The position numbers and the translations under genes were made by a program. A model generated the notes under the pieces. That model was not told where the DNA came from and searched no databases. It saw only the letters and a list, made by a program, of their open reading frames with translations. A DNA stretch of 64,000 nucleotides from positions 62,001 to 126,000 of the forward strand of contig JAHLKC010000072.1 of the NCBI GenBank assembly GCA_025449115.1, written 5' to 3'. This DNA comes from Chytridium lagenaria. Lineage: Eukaryota > Chytridiomycota > Chytridiomycetes > Chytridiales > Chytridiaceae. Within the stretch, counting starts at the first letter, position 1. Each line of letters starts with the position of its first letter. Shown here piece by piece: positions 11,732 through 23,320 of this stretch.

Positions 11732-13092
11732 TGATAAAGCCACGTCATTCAAGTTTTCAAATTCACATGTCTGAATTCGTTGTTATTTTCCTTTTCCTCA
11801 TTGTATCTTTTCCTTCTCGTTTTCTCTACGTCGTTGCTTTATGAATATGTCTTATTTCTATTTTTGTTTTCTCGTCATGGGGTTTCCATTTTTTTCTTTT
11901 CTTTTCATTGTTTCGTTCGAGACCTCATACATTTGAAACGGTAGTTTGGGTTTTGGTTATGCACACCGTGGTTTTTTGAAAAATGTCGGAACATTTTTAT
12001 ATTTTGTTCTTGAACCTCCTTTTCCTAGACGTTATGTTGAGGTAGCTTTCGTTACAACCAGTTTCAACTTTCGTCGGATAAACAATGCCTGGTACACGTA
12101 TTTACAATCAAATATCAATCTTTTTGTATGCTGTCTATTTTAGTTATTGAAAATGGTTTGGTCCTCGTGTCCCTTTGTCTTTTCTGCCAAAAAAAAAAAA
12201 AGTAAAAAAGCTCATGTAATGACGTGATAAAATTAAGACTAAAAGTTATTTAATTTTATCACGTCATTACAAGTGAGTTTCAGAAATAGAGCGGACGGCC
12301 TTGCAAAGACACTGCGACGCGTTTAAAAGATAGATGAGCACTCTAATGTGCCCAAGAAAAGACGTCAATGTCTGATGCGCAGTCGAGATTCAACCACAAT
12401 ACGAGATTCAACTACACACGGCCCATGGTTGTTCTGTCATTCACCCTGGCCTTCCTTATTAGAGGGTGCTTGCAGACAGCCAAATAAAGTTAATTCAAAA
12501 TTATAAACTTTATAAATCAAGGTTCTGCATGGAAAAATGAACAATGTCAAGTTCTAAAAGAAGAGACCATCGGAATCTTCTAATGTATTTACCAAATCAA
12601 CGCGTTGAGCAGCCCTTATCAAAGGATGAACTCAATGAAAGATGAAAAAGTGCATGATTCAATTATTAGACGGCAGGGCAGGGCATGGGACGAAAAAGAC
12701 GCTGGACGTGTCTGCACAAGGATTACATACTCGCTTCAATTTCTGATGTCATAAAGATTTAAAGTTATACTGACAGATACCTAAAGCAAATAACCATTGA
12801 AATTCAGACCTTCCACGATGGATTTTTTGGTCTTTTCGTATTAAAATCTACTTAAAGACGCGTTGCCCTTCGTGTTAAGCTCAACTCGGTCCTTGTTTCC
12901 CCATAGCGGGTGTGCATAGAATACAACGAATAAGAAAAGGTCTATTCTTCATCGAAAGTAAGATGAAAGCCTCACTCTATTTTTATTTAAGATTCAATAA
13001 AAGGAAAAACATCAACCAAACAGAGATAACATCAATGAACGAATTTCAGTTTAAGAGATACAACAAAAGATTTTTTAGAGAAAAACTGGGAA
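11732..13092. other. Intergenic region with a strong hairpin
   Basis: No gene was seen between the ABCG gene and the 3' end of the repeat protein, which converge here. The main feature is the perfect inverted repeat at 12216-12270, listed separately. An A13 tract precedes it near 12189-12201. Confidence 0.5.
12216..12270. repeat. Perfect 20-bp inverted repeat with 15-base loop
   Basis: GTAATGACGTGATAAAATTA at 12216-12235 is followed after 15 bases by its exact reverse complement at 12251-12270. The next outer base pair also matches. Each arm contains TGACGTGA, a CRE/ATF-like core. It could be a MITE remnant, a transcript 3' end hairpin or a protein-binding palindrome. Confidence 0.9.
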
Positions 13093-15230
13093 CTAAAATG
13101 AGGTTGGGGTGGAGTACTTGGTGACGGCGGCTGTGGAGGGGAGGGGGGTTGGAGTGACGATAGGGGTGGTTGGAGGGGTAGGGGTTCCAGTGGGGACAGG
13201 GGTGACGGTGTAAGTTGGGCGAGGAGTAGGCGTCACAGTGGGAGTGGAGGGAGGAACCACCGTGTAAGTCGGGTAAGGAGTAGGCGTCACAGTGGGAGTA
13301 GAGGGAGGAACCACCGTGTAAGTCGGGTAAGGAGTAGGCGTCACAGTGGGAGTGGAGGGAGGAACCACCGTGTAAGTTGGGCGAGGAGTAGGCGTCACAG
13401 TGGGAGTGGAGGGAGGAACCACCGTGTAAGTCGGGCGAGGAGTAGGCGTCACAGTGGGAGTGGAGGGAGGAACCACCGTGTAAGTCGGGCGAGGAGTAGG
13501 CGTCACAGTGGGAGTAGGGAGAGGGGTGGGAGGAATGGGGGTTCCAGTGGGGACAGGGCTGACGGTGTAAGTTGGGCGAGGAGTAGGCGTCACAGTGGGA
13601 GTAGAGGGAGGAACCACTGTGTAAGTTGGGAGAGGAGTAGGCGTCACAGTGGGAGTGGAGGGAGGAACCACCGTGTAAGTCGGGAGAGGAGTAGGCGTCA
13701 CAGTGGGAGTAGAGGGAGGAACCACCGTGTAAGTCGGGCGAGGAGTAGGCGTCACAGTGGGAGTGGAGGGAGGAACCACCGTGTAAGTCGGGTAAGGAGT
13801 AGGCGTCACAGTGGGAGTGGAGGGAGGAACCACCGTGTAAGTCGGGTAAGGAGTAGGCGTCACAGTGGGAGTGGAGGGAGGAACCACCGTGTAAGTCGGG
13901 CGAGGAGTAGGCGTCACAGTGGGAGTAGAGGGAGGAACCACCGTGTAAGTCGGGTAAGGAGTAGGCGTCACAGTGGGAGTAGAGGGAGGAACCACCGTGT
14001 AAGTCGGGCGAGGAGTAGGCGTCACAGTGGGATTGGAGGGAGGAACCACCGTGTAAGTCGGGTAAGGAGTAGGCGTCACAGTGGGAGTGGAGGGAGGAAC
14101 CACCGTGTAAGTCGGGCGAGGAGTAGGCGTCACAGTGGGAGTAGAGGGAGGAACCACCGTGTAAGTTGGGTAAGGAGTAGGCGTCACAGTGGGAGTAGAG
14201 GGAGGAACCACCGTGTAAGTCGGGCGAGGAGTAGGCGTCACAGTGGGAGTGGAGGGAGGAACCACCGTGTAAGTCGGGTAAGGAGTAGGCGTCACAGTGG
14301 GAGTGGAGGGAGGAACCACCGTGTAAGTCGGGCGAGGAGTAGGCGTCACAGTGGGAGTAGAGGGAGGAACCACCGTGTAAGTCGGGTAAGGAGTAGGCGT
14401 CACAGTGGGAGTAGAGGGAGGAACCACCGTGTAAGTCGGGCGAGGAGTAGGCGTCACAGTGGGAGTGGAGGGAGGAACCACCGTGTAAGTCGGGCGAGGA
14501 GTAGGCGTCACAGTGGGAGTGGAGGGAGGAACCACCGTGTAAGTCGGGTAAGGAGTAGGCGTCACAGTGGGAGTGGAGGGAGGAACCACCGTGTAAGTCG
14601 GGTAAGGAGTAGGCGTCACAGTGGGAGTAGAGGGAGGGGTGGGAGGAATGGGGGTTCCAGTGGGGACAGGGGTGACGGTGTAAGTCGGGCGAGGAGTAGG
14701 CGTCACGGTGGGAGTGGAGGGAGGAACCACCGTGTAAGTCGGGCGAGGAGTAGGCGTTCCAGTGGGAGTAGGGAGAGGGGTGGGAGGAATAGGGGTTCCA
14801 GTGGGGACAGGGGTGACGGTGTAAGTTGGGCGAGGAGTACTAGGCGGGACCGGGGTTCCAGTGGGAGTAGCTGGCACCAGCGTGTTAGTGAGAACAGGCG
14901 TTCCCGCGGTAGGAGTAGGACGAGGAGTAGACACTGGGGTAGAGGTTGGTTTAGGAGTGACCGTGGTGGAAACTGGATGAGTTGGGGTAGCGATGGTGGT
15001 GTAGTTTGGAATGGGGAATCCTCTCTTTGCCAATGCTTCCACAGGGATCGCAGCGGGTAAGGCGTTGGTCTATAAAAGAAAAGGTAAAAGCAGGAAAGAA
15101 AGTAAGCATACATAAAGGGATCATGTCAAAAAAGTGGAGTGTTGTCGTGTATGGTCTTCATTCTTACCACGGATGCTGTGAAGAGGAGGATCAAGACCAT
15201 CTTCAAGCTGAGTTCTTTGACACCCATCAT
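13093..15230 (-). CDS. Secreted Pro/Thr-rich tandem-repeat protein
   Basis: Exon 1 (15230-15168) encodes the signal peptide MMGVKELSLKMVLILLFTAS plus V. A phase-0 intron (15167-15070) follows, and exon 2 opens with TNALPAAIPVEALAKR, where KR is a likely Kex2-type cleavage site, then GFPIPNYTT. From there about two dozen 18-residue units of the form TPTVTPTPxPTYTVVPPS (x = R, Y or L) run to a short tail ending STAAVTKYSTPTSF. Occasional TVTPVPTGTPIPPTP units break the array. The total is about 680 residues, with no Cys in the repeat and heavy potential O-glycosylation. The frame stays open through the whole array. A wall or matrix structural role is inferred from composition. A TATA box lies about 120 bp upstream. 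Confidence 0.85.
13195..14760. repeat. 54-bp coding minisatellite
   Basis: The array unit on the + strand reads GTGTAAGTCGGGCGAGGAGT and so on for 54 bases, repeated over roughly 1.5 kb. Units differ mainly at one codon (CGA/TAA/AGA antisense, giving Arg, Tyr or Leu) and at GGAG/AGAG. Long stretches alternate Arg and Tyr types, which suggests duplication of higher-order units of 108 bp. Confidence 0.9.
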
Positions 15231-15347
15231 GATCGTAAGTGTATAATGGTTTGTTGAGGTGATGATGTGTAAGTGAGTTAGTTGGACAAGTAGAGGTTGA
15301 AGCTGGAGCTGTGGGGAAAAGTAAAGAGACGCGTTTTGCAGTGCCTT

Positions 15348-15355
15348 CTTTTATA
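15348..15355 (-). promoter_or_regulatory. TATA box of Pro/Thr-rich secreted protein gene
   Basis: TATAAAAG on the minus strand, about 120 bp upstream of the start at 15230. Confidence 0.5.
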
Positions 15356-16812
15356 CACCACACAGGACGGACACACCCGTTTTCGACGACTGTCTATTTA
15401 CACGAAAAGAAATCCACAGGCCGCGATACTAGAGTAAAAGACATCAACAAAATCACCAACTTAGCACGTTCTTGTACCTCAATTTAAGGGTTAACATTTT
15501 CTAATATTCTTTCTGACGGCTTATCGTGTCATCCACAGGGTGATCCCCGTTACTCATGACCCTCCAAAAAAAACTATAAAATTATATGGAATATTACACA
15601 ATAATTTTAGGATTTTCTGGCAAAACTTGCCCCCTTCACGCACCCATGCACCCTCAGTCCCCTCTGCAGCCCAGTCAACCGTCAGCCATTCAAAACACGG
15701 GTGAGTGTGTTCGATCCGCCACAAATCCACAGTCGTCAAGGGAAGAAAAGGTACACGAAAGTCGCCATTTCTGAACTATTTAGATTTTAAGTTAGTCAGG
15801 CAGAATTCCAAAGAACCATCACACACAGCAAACGGTTCACAGAAACCCACACCAAAAGTCTTTTATCAGCAGTAAATATTTATTACGTGTCTGTGCATTT
15901 TATTCTATGGAAATTAAGTAAAATATTTTAAGAGATATAGAATTGGGAAGAAAGACGAATGCTATGTGGAAAGCTCCAGTTCTCTTCGAAGAAACAAAAA
16001 GAATCTTCTCAATGAGTCAACAGCTGCGCCTTGATGATAAAAGAAATAAATCTTTTTTTATATAGGCGCCTATAATATTTACCCACCAATTTGAGGAAAC
16101 AAAACATTAAAAGAAAAAAGACGCAATATTGGAACAGCTTTAAGAAGTCAAGACAGTGAAGGCGGATTGTTAAACGGCAGATTTATGTTTTCAAACGAAA
16201 TCTTTTCATTTTTTTTAGAACAGTCCGCTATAGATGTAGAAAAACTGATTGTACATACGCTTTTTACATTCAATTATTTACACTACTCTAAAAGACGAAT
16301 AACCGTTATTGAAACCCACCGAAAGTTCTGCGGACTTAAGCATTTTCGCGTGTTTATTAACCCCACCATCGCCATTTTATAAACAGCTAGAAATAATGCC
16401 ACACATTAGCATATACCATTTATACCCTAGACTGTTCACATCTCAAAAAAAAAACCAGCAAACTCATTAAATATGCTAAAGCATCAAGAAAAAACATCTA
16501 ATCAAGAAAACAACCCCCCTCAAAAACGCTGTAAAATAGGAAACAAAACTACAAGGATAACCAAAGACGGCAAATCATAAAATAGAAGCAGAAAGGACAA
16601 GTTGAGGGATATAAACTGCAAAAAAAAAAAAAAAAAAAAAAAGAAAGGCGATGGGGAACAAAAGCAAGCACATAAAATCAGCGGACAGGGAGACAAATAA
16701 ACAACAGATCAAAATCGGCCATTTCCACCCACATCCAAAAATTAACCACAGATAAAAGAAAAAAAAAAGAACTGCTCTAAAAACAAGATACTATAATTAA
16801 AAAGGGGGGCTA
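15356..16812. other. Intergenic, nothing recognised
   Basis: AT-rich sequence separating the repeat-protein promoter from the 3' end of the SNF5 gene. It holds an A23 tract at 16620-16642 and several shorter A-runs. No RNA gene or ORF was convincing. Confidence 0.45.
16620..16642. repeat. A23 homopolymer
   Basis: Uninterrupted run of A in the intergenic region downstream of the SNF5 gene. Confidence 0.9.
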
Positions 16813-19426
16813 TTACTTGAATAAATCCTTGCGGTGGTCCGGCAATTCTTCCTTATTTTTCAAGAAAAGACCTAAACATATCGGTCAAACCTTCTTTCAA
16901 CACAACAATAAAATAAAATATTGGGTTATGGATTATATACACACCACATGAGTTGCAAAGTGACCTCGGTCCAGCAGGCCCAGGCCGCGGCATCGACGTT
17001 TGTTTTCCATTGCACTAAAGAAATACAGCTTGTTAAATATCGCAAAGATTTTTTTATAAAATATCATTACCAAGCAATGCGCACACCTCCAAGCTCCACG
17101 ATCCTCTGGGAATTCGATAAAAATTAAAAGATGAGTACCATATTCAAAAGAAAACAGCAAAAAGGCCAAACAAACATACCGCTCGCCTGCCATCCCTCCT
17201 CCGCAGTGGGTGCAAGACCTTCAGGAGTCTGCTCCATATAACTCGACCTCTTCCTCTGATAAGCTGGCATCCCATTGCCATTCGCATTCCCAGTCCCATT
17301 TCCATACCTGTCGCGTCTCGATTTTCTAATAAATAGCAAAAAAAAAAGGGAAGAAATTAAAATCAACAGCCGTTTCCAAAAAGAAAAAAGGCGCGAAAAT
17401 CCATAAACACACCTCGCATTCCTATCCGAATCCTGCTGTGCCCTCTCCAACTCTGCTGCCTCCCTATCAAATGCCTCAACACTAGGCGCCCATTCCAACA
17501 CCTCCCTCATTCCTCATAATCGCTCTCCCACCCTTCCCACCACCCCTACCGCCCTTGTCGCCTCCCTAAACATCATAATCGCGGCTCCTTCATCCTCATC
17601 CCCTCCAGCGCTCAACACAGCCTTTCCCCTCAAAAGCTGCTCGTGGATGGCATGGGCGGCAAGAGAGGCGAACTCTCCGCCAAGACCGAGATCAGAGGCG
17701 AGGATGCGGGAGAATTCTTCCGGACTGAGAGATGAAGAAAGGTCCCATTCAAAACGATCACGGTAGGAATAGGTGCCGAAATGAATGTCGAGCTGGATTC
17801 CATCAATCATATAAAAGTCAACAAACAATATCTCGAAAATGTAACTATCATCAACGTCAAAATAGACTCACATTGATAGTAATCCTCATATCTTCATCCG
17901 CCGGAACTTCTGATAAAAACACTAATTGATGTTCCTGAATTTGTGCCTTGATACTCTCCACAATCATAGGTGCAAACACGCTAGTCGCAACATCAAGATC
18001 TTCACACAGTAATTCAGCAAACTTTTCTGGTGTCAAGAACCGTTCTATTAAACCGAAAAAGCGATTTGAGAAAGTATTAACATACTTTAAGAATTGAAGG
18101 CAATAGGCAAACCTTTCATATTCCACATGAATGAGTCCCGCAGCTTGTAACCTTCGAGCTCAATATCGAGTCGAATGGGAACAAGGTTCTCAGAAATATT
18201 TGCAACCTGGTCACGGTAGTATGAAGCCTGCATATACATGTAGAAATTTAGATTGGAATCAATTTGCCAACGGGTGCTAGTCGTTCGTAATTTGAAAAAC
18301 AAAAAACGAAAAGAAAGACAGTTCATCAATAACACGTACAAATAATCATGCCTAGTCCTTTTCACAGCCCTCCTCGGGGAATGGCATTCTTCTCAGCCTC
18401 CGCCAAAGCCTTCATATGCAACTGCATCTGCTGCCGAGCAACCGCCGCATCCCTCCCCCGTTCTCGTTCCTGATGTCGTCGACTTCTCCTCCTACTCGAA
18501 TACTCATCATCGTCCGATATGTAATCCGAATCCGAATCCGACTCCACCTCCACTCCCTTCATGACATTCGCAATAGCCGACGCAGAGGCAGTTGCGGCAG
18601 CTCTCTTCCGCTTCCCAGGAGGGTCGATTGGCAGCAAAAGTGAGGTGGTGCCTTCTTTAAGACGCGCCGCATAGGCGTTAGTGTATGGGAGGAGTGGTTT
18701 GCGATGAGCCATGGGTGGTGGGGCTACGGGTAGGTCGTATTTGTAGTAAGGGTTGGAGCCAACGGGAGTACCGTTTGGATAATGAGCGTTGCCGGCGTTG
18801 CTTGTTGATGTAGGTGTGCGGCCAAGATGAGGGGGATAGGATTGTTGGTAAGGAGTGATGGAGACGGTGGGGTTGCGACGTGGCGGGTTGTTGTAAGGAG
18901 TTCCAGCTTGAGGAGCCATACCAGCCATGCCTGGCATATGACCAGACTTAGTGTGAGGAAGCATGGGCATGCCATTAGGATTTGAGGGTGTCGCATGATG
19001 ATGTTGTTGTTTAGACACATGGTGAGGGGTTTGACCTCCCATAGAGTAGGAATTAGCTTTGGCGAGGTTCTGGTCAATGTAAGGGTTTGGCCCAAAGGTT
19101 CCTGGGATGGATGGAGGCCAGTTGTTTGAAGCGCCTCGTTGGTAGGAAGGAGGTCCCATTGGGAAGGCGCCGTTTGGAGTTTGCTGATTAAGTGGCGTCC
19201 CTGACATGCGTACTACTGGAGTCATTTTGCCATCTGGTCCCATAGAGCCTGGCATTCCCATGCTAGGTTGTTTGAGAGGCGTGGCGTTGATCATAACGGC
19301 CGATGAAGCGTTGAACAAATTAGAGGAAGTTGAAGAAGGAATGGGGTATCCAGGCAAGGCCTTTTGAGACAAAGAAGCAGGGACCGAAGAAGGAATAGCA
19401 GCGTCTGTCTTTTGCCCTCCCAGCAT
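16813..19426 (-). CDS. SNF5/SMARCB1-family chromatin remodelling subunit with C-terminal GATA zinc finger
   Basis: Core subunit of SWI/SNF or RSC-type remodelling complexes. ATG at 19426 opens a ~350-residue low-complexity exon (MLGGQKTDAAIPSS) ending in a basic, Ser/Asp-rich patch near 18.5 kb. Then come the SNF5 repeats: LVPIRLDIELEGYKLRDSFM (18.2-18.1 kb), LTPEKFAELLCEDLDVA (about 18.0 kb), and the second repeat IQLDIHFGTYSYRDRFEWDL with SPEEFSRILASDLGLGGEFA (17.8-17.6 kb). After a basic RSRRDRYGNG segment a GATA finger appears across introns: WRCAHCL, then CNGKQTSMPRPGPAGPRSLC, then NSCGLFLKNKEELP and the stop at 16813. Spacing C-x2-C-x(~18)-C-x2-C fits GATA type. One in-frame TGA near 17516 interrupts the frame and is probably an indel, error or missed intron. 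Confidence 0.85.
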
Positions 19427-20132
19427 TCGTTTTCAAGATGACGTCGGGGGAGTGTGGTAGAGGGCAGCAACTGCTTTGTTCCCTCCTTTTGGATTTTAAC
19501 TGTTCCAAAGCAAGAAAACAAGACGATGGTTTTGATGAATGCTCAGCGGGCTCTCAGAACTCAGAATGCGAGAATGTGGTTTAGCAAATACTCTTGATGG
19601 ATGAAGAGCCGTAGTCCCGTCCCGTCGTCGTGTGTTGCGTATACAAAGACTGCCTGCCGTCTGTCCAGGAAGGTTGATTTCTCGTTTCAAGTTTTCAAAC
19701 AAAAAATTAAATTTTTGGAAATTTTCAACAATTGAGCTAAGTTTGCGTGTGGGAGATGGGAGGTGATGGGCGACTGCATCTTGTGCAGTGAGAAGCGGTA
19801 TGCACGGATGACGGTGTGAAAAACAGAGAGAGTGCGTAAAGCGTAATCTCTTGATAGTTGACAAGAATCCGAATTGGTGGAGTTTGGTCTGCTTAAAGCG
19901 ATGCTGGGAGATTGAGTCAGTCCAGGATCTCCAAATCATGTTGGCTTCCTCATCCGACCTTGATCACCTACGCGCTGGTAGATACCAACGTCGTTCTTTT
20001 ATCACTAGCTCCTTTGCTTGTGCAAGTTCCCTGATTGGTCCACTGCATCTTTTGGGCGTATTTTCAATGAGGATTCTATAAATGGGATATGAAAAAAGTA
20101 TACCCAATTTTATATTTATGTACGAATATTTA
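19427..20132. other. SNF5 promoter / MBD4 3' region
   Basis: Both flanking genes are on the minus strand, so this is the 3' flank of the glycosylase gene and the 5' flank of the SNF5 gene. No additional gene was identified. Confidence 0.45.
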
Positions 20133-21432
20133 TTATTGCTTCAGAGTTGCTAGTGCCGTGTTGTGATTGATGCTGCTGATATTCTTTCCTACGGATGCTC
20201 GTGTTCGTCGCCATGCAACGTATTTCACGAGTTCCTTGTCCGTAACTGTGTCCCCAGAGTCTCCCTGCCAGTGATTATCCTCACCTCCTCCACAAAAGAG
20301 ACGCCATGAGTCGTAGCCGTACCTAAAACGTCGGATTGATTATAAACTTGAAATGAATACGTACTTTTCTCTACTCACTTTCCGATGCCGGGAAGGTTAG
20401 TAGGATCTTTAAACAGTGGATCCTGTATATATGCCCTAAGGATGACAATGAAAAAAATGGAAATGAAACATCAGCTGCAGTGCTTAGTTGTAAGCGGTAA
20501 AATGGTAATGTAGATAGTGGACGCTCACCTCGAAAACTGTATCAATCTTTCTGCCCTTTGATTCTGCATGCCCAGCGGATGTAAAATCTCAAAATACGTT
20601 AAGTCATCAGAAGACCTCAGCTACTTGACATCGCTCACCTCTGCGATAACCGAAACTGAGGCTGCAATCCCGAATTCAGCAGAGGCGATATCAGTACCGT
20701 CGCGAGAGTTACATAAACGAAGAGAGGGTACGCAATAGAATATCACCTTCCGCACAAGCTTCAGGAGTTGGAAATTGATCAAGAAACTCCCACAGATAGC
20801 GTTTAGCATGTCTTCCTCGTGTTCTATGAGCGCGCGCATCGTAATATGGAATTGAAAGCAAACGGGAAAAAGAGAGTCAGCAATCCACTAGTGCCTAAAT
20901 GTATAACGAGACACGTTTTATTTAAAACGAAAAAAACAAATAAAAGACATCAGTAAGACCTGTTCAAAAACACCGTCGCCACCAAAACTTGCCAAGGGTT
21001 CCCTTTAAGCTTTTCCTGAAGCAATCCAATATAACTCACTGGCGCATCAAATGGCAACGGCAATGCCTTTTTCACTGCGTCGCTTTTCTCAATCCCCTTC
21101 AAAGCCATCCCCTCCCAGTTCCGCCCATCATCCGCAATGACGTCGCTATCTCCCTCCTTATCCTTTGTTTTCGCATCTGTCGTAAAGTACGCTGATAATA
21201 CCTTACGACATTTGTGTGGAGAAGGGCTGGGGGATGGCTGAGTTCCATTTGTGGCATCGACGGCAGTTAATGCAAAGTAAGAGCTGGAAGATTTTGTTTT
21301 GCGGCGCTTCTGTGGGGAAGGGGTGCAAGAAGGGGAGGAAGGCTGAGTTGATTTGCGGTGCTGTCGTCCTTTGGTGCGAGGTCTATCAGCCGTCCGCGCA
21401 TCTTCGACATCCATTCCGGATCCTAGATCCAT
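20133..21432 (-). CDS. MBD4-type mismatch DNA glycosylase (HhH-GPD fold), no methyl-CpG domain
   Basis: Base-excision repair enzyme of the MBD4 family, expected to remove T or U from G:T/G:U mismatches, including deaminated 5-methylcytosine. ATG at 21432 opens a basic, Ser-rich N-terminus (KGRQHRKSTQPSS). The catalytic domain reads GNPWQVLVATVFLNR, split by an intron (20959-20824) into TRGRHAKRYLWEFLDQFPTP, then LHPLGMQNQRAERLIQFSRA, then LPGIGKYGYDSWRLFC and NHWQGD, DKELVKYVAWRR, ending HNTALATLKQ. LPGIGKY is the helix-hairpin-helix, and the Asp of KYGYD is the expected catalytic residue. There is no methyl-binding domain, as in other short fungal and plant members. The divergent caleosin gene starts about 190 bp away. 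Confidence 0.87.
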
Positions 21433-21625
21433 CAAGTTTTTTCGATGACAAAATGTCTCCTGGGTGGCAAAGGTTCGTCAAAGCACGAGCGAGTGGCGAA
21501 AGAAACTATAATCAAGGTGGCTAATGACACTTTAAAAGAGCTTATTTTCACACGTTTATCTTTTTTGCACTGCTCTTCACTTGAAGTGCTCTATACTTTA
21601 GTCCAAAAAATCCAACTTCACCAAT

Positions 21626-22935
21626 ATGCCTATCGGATTGGCCGTTGACAAAGTCGATGATGTCGTTACAGGAGTTTCAGGCGCGCCGGTCACCTTTGAT
21701 CGAAAGCCGCCTCGGGGTTTGGAGAAGAAGCTGAGCAACCCAGGTATGAATTGCATTTCAGCGTCTTAAATGGCCACGGTGTTATTAACATGCTAAATGT
21801 AGGCATGCCGAGGGCCAACATTGCGCCCTCTGCGGAGCGACCCGACTCAGATGTCACGCCACTTCCTTCTTGCGAGCAAAAGTCTGTGCTTCAACAGGCA
21901 CGTGGGGGCTTTTTTCTTTCTGTACTAATATTCATCCACAGCACATCCAATTTTTTGATAGGAACCGCGACGGCATCATCTTCCCTCACGAGACATTTGC
22001 TGGGTGAATGCGGACTACTTTTCTTTAAACTGACACTTTCACTTTTAAGGTTTCGCGCTCTTGGTTGGGGCCTTTACTTCAGTTTCATCTTTACTTGCTT
22101 CATTAATGGAACGATGAGTTACGCCACTTTGGGTGAGTTTTCTTTGAACTTTTAGTCGTTAAATGGGTTTTTGGATGGGTTTAGACTCTTGGATTCCGGA
22201 CCTTAGGTTCCCGATTTATGTCAAGAACGCGCACAAGGTAATGGATCGTTTATTTTTGAGTTCTGTGCGTTTAACTCTGTATGTTTGACTTGATATAGTG
22301 CAAACATGGTTCGGATTCTGAGGTCTATGGTAAGTGCATGGCATTTCTATCCTGTTTCGCGGAGTTCTTATACTGCCCATTATTTACTTTCGTCAATAGA
22401 TACCGAAGGACGGGTTCGTATTCTTTTTATTCTCGCCGATTAAGACTAAGTCGTCCTTTCTAGTTTGTGCCAGAAAAGTTTGAGGAACTTTTTTCCAAGG
22501 TACTTTTTACTTACCTCCATAAGTAATAGTTTGTACTCAACCCGTTGTTAGTTTGACAAAGACAACAAGAAGGCTTTAACGTTTTGGGAACTCTGTAAGT
22601 AATTAATACTAAAAACCTTACTGATACGTGAAAATAGGGGATCTTACTGAGGCTATTCGAAACGCGAATGATCCTTACGGCTGGTTTGCTGCGAAGTCTG
22701 AGTGGATTGTGTTCTACTTTACCGCTGGTTGGAGAGACAAGATGGTGAGTGATTGTTGTTGTAATATCTATGCTGATAAGCAAATAGATAAGTAAGGAGA
22801 AGGTGCGCGCGCAATATGATGGATCACTTTGGTAAGAGTTGCGTCAATAATCTCTGACAGAATTGCAGGTATCAGATAGAGAATGATATGAAGGTGGAGA
22901 AGGAGAAGTCGAAGGAGAAGTTGAAGAAGAAGTAG
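21626..22935 (+). CDS. Caleosin-family peroxygenase (EF-hand, lipid-body protein)
   Basis: Caleosins are heme- and Ca-binding peroxygenases of lipid droplets and membranes. ATG at 21626 gives MPIGLAVDKVDDVVTG; the chain continues over about ten short introns. Recognisable parts are VLQQ then HIQFFDRNRDGIIFPHETFA, with the EF-hand loop DRNRDGIIFPHE and the preceding heme-type His; FRALGWGLYFSFIFTCFING, the membrane segment; DSWIPDLRFPIYVKNAHKCK, the proline-containing region; VPEKFEELFSKFDKD, LTFWELWDLTEAIRNANDPY, GWFAAKSEWIVFYFTAGWRD; and a Lys-rich end KEKLKKK with stop at 22933. The intron between LQQ and HIQF appears to be GC-AG (CAG then GCACGT). No frameshift is needed. Fungal caleosins have roles in lipid storage and sporulation by homology. 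Confidence 0.92.
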
Positions 22936-23320
22936 TCTGTAGTCTCTATCGTTTGTTGCGTGTCGTTTGAGGAATGGTTGAGGATATTTTGTGTAAAAGG
23001 CTGCTTGTATATTGCGTTTGTTGTTTTTGTCAATGAAATTAAATATGATTTTTTGGCTCTATGCTATAAAAATATGGAGAAATGATTTTGGTTAAAAGGA
23101 AAAAGTAAAAGAATATTCCAACCCCCGTTATTAGGAAAAATAGACATTTAACCGCCCATATGTGGAATATTTACCAATAATTAGAGAAAAGGTAAGAGTA
23201 AAGAGCTAACAATTAAAGACCAACAATATTGTAAAAATATGCTTGTTTGTAAAAAATCTGTACTGCGCATTTTGATAAGAAAAAACAACTTTGCAGAATG
23301 GTGCAAATGACATTGGACGT

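Noticed and set aside
13195..14760. Regular 54-bp repeats that could suggest a CRISPR-like array
   Set aside because: There are no unique spacers; units are contiguous, keep one open frame and encode an 18-residue repeat in a eukaryotic secreted protein.
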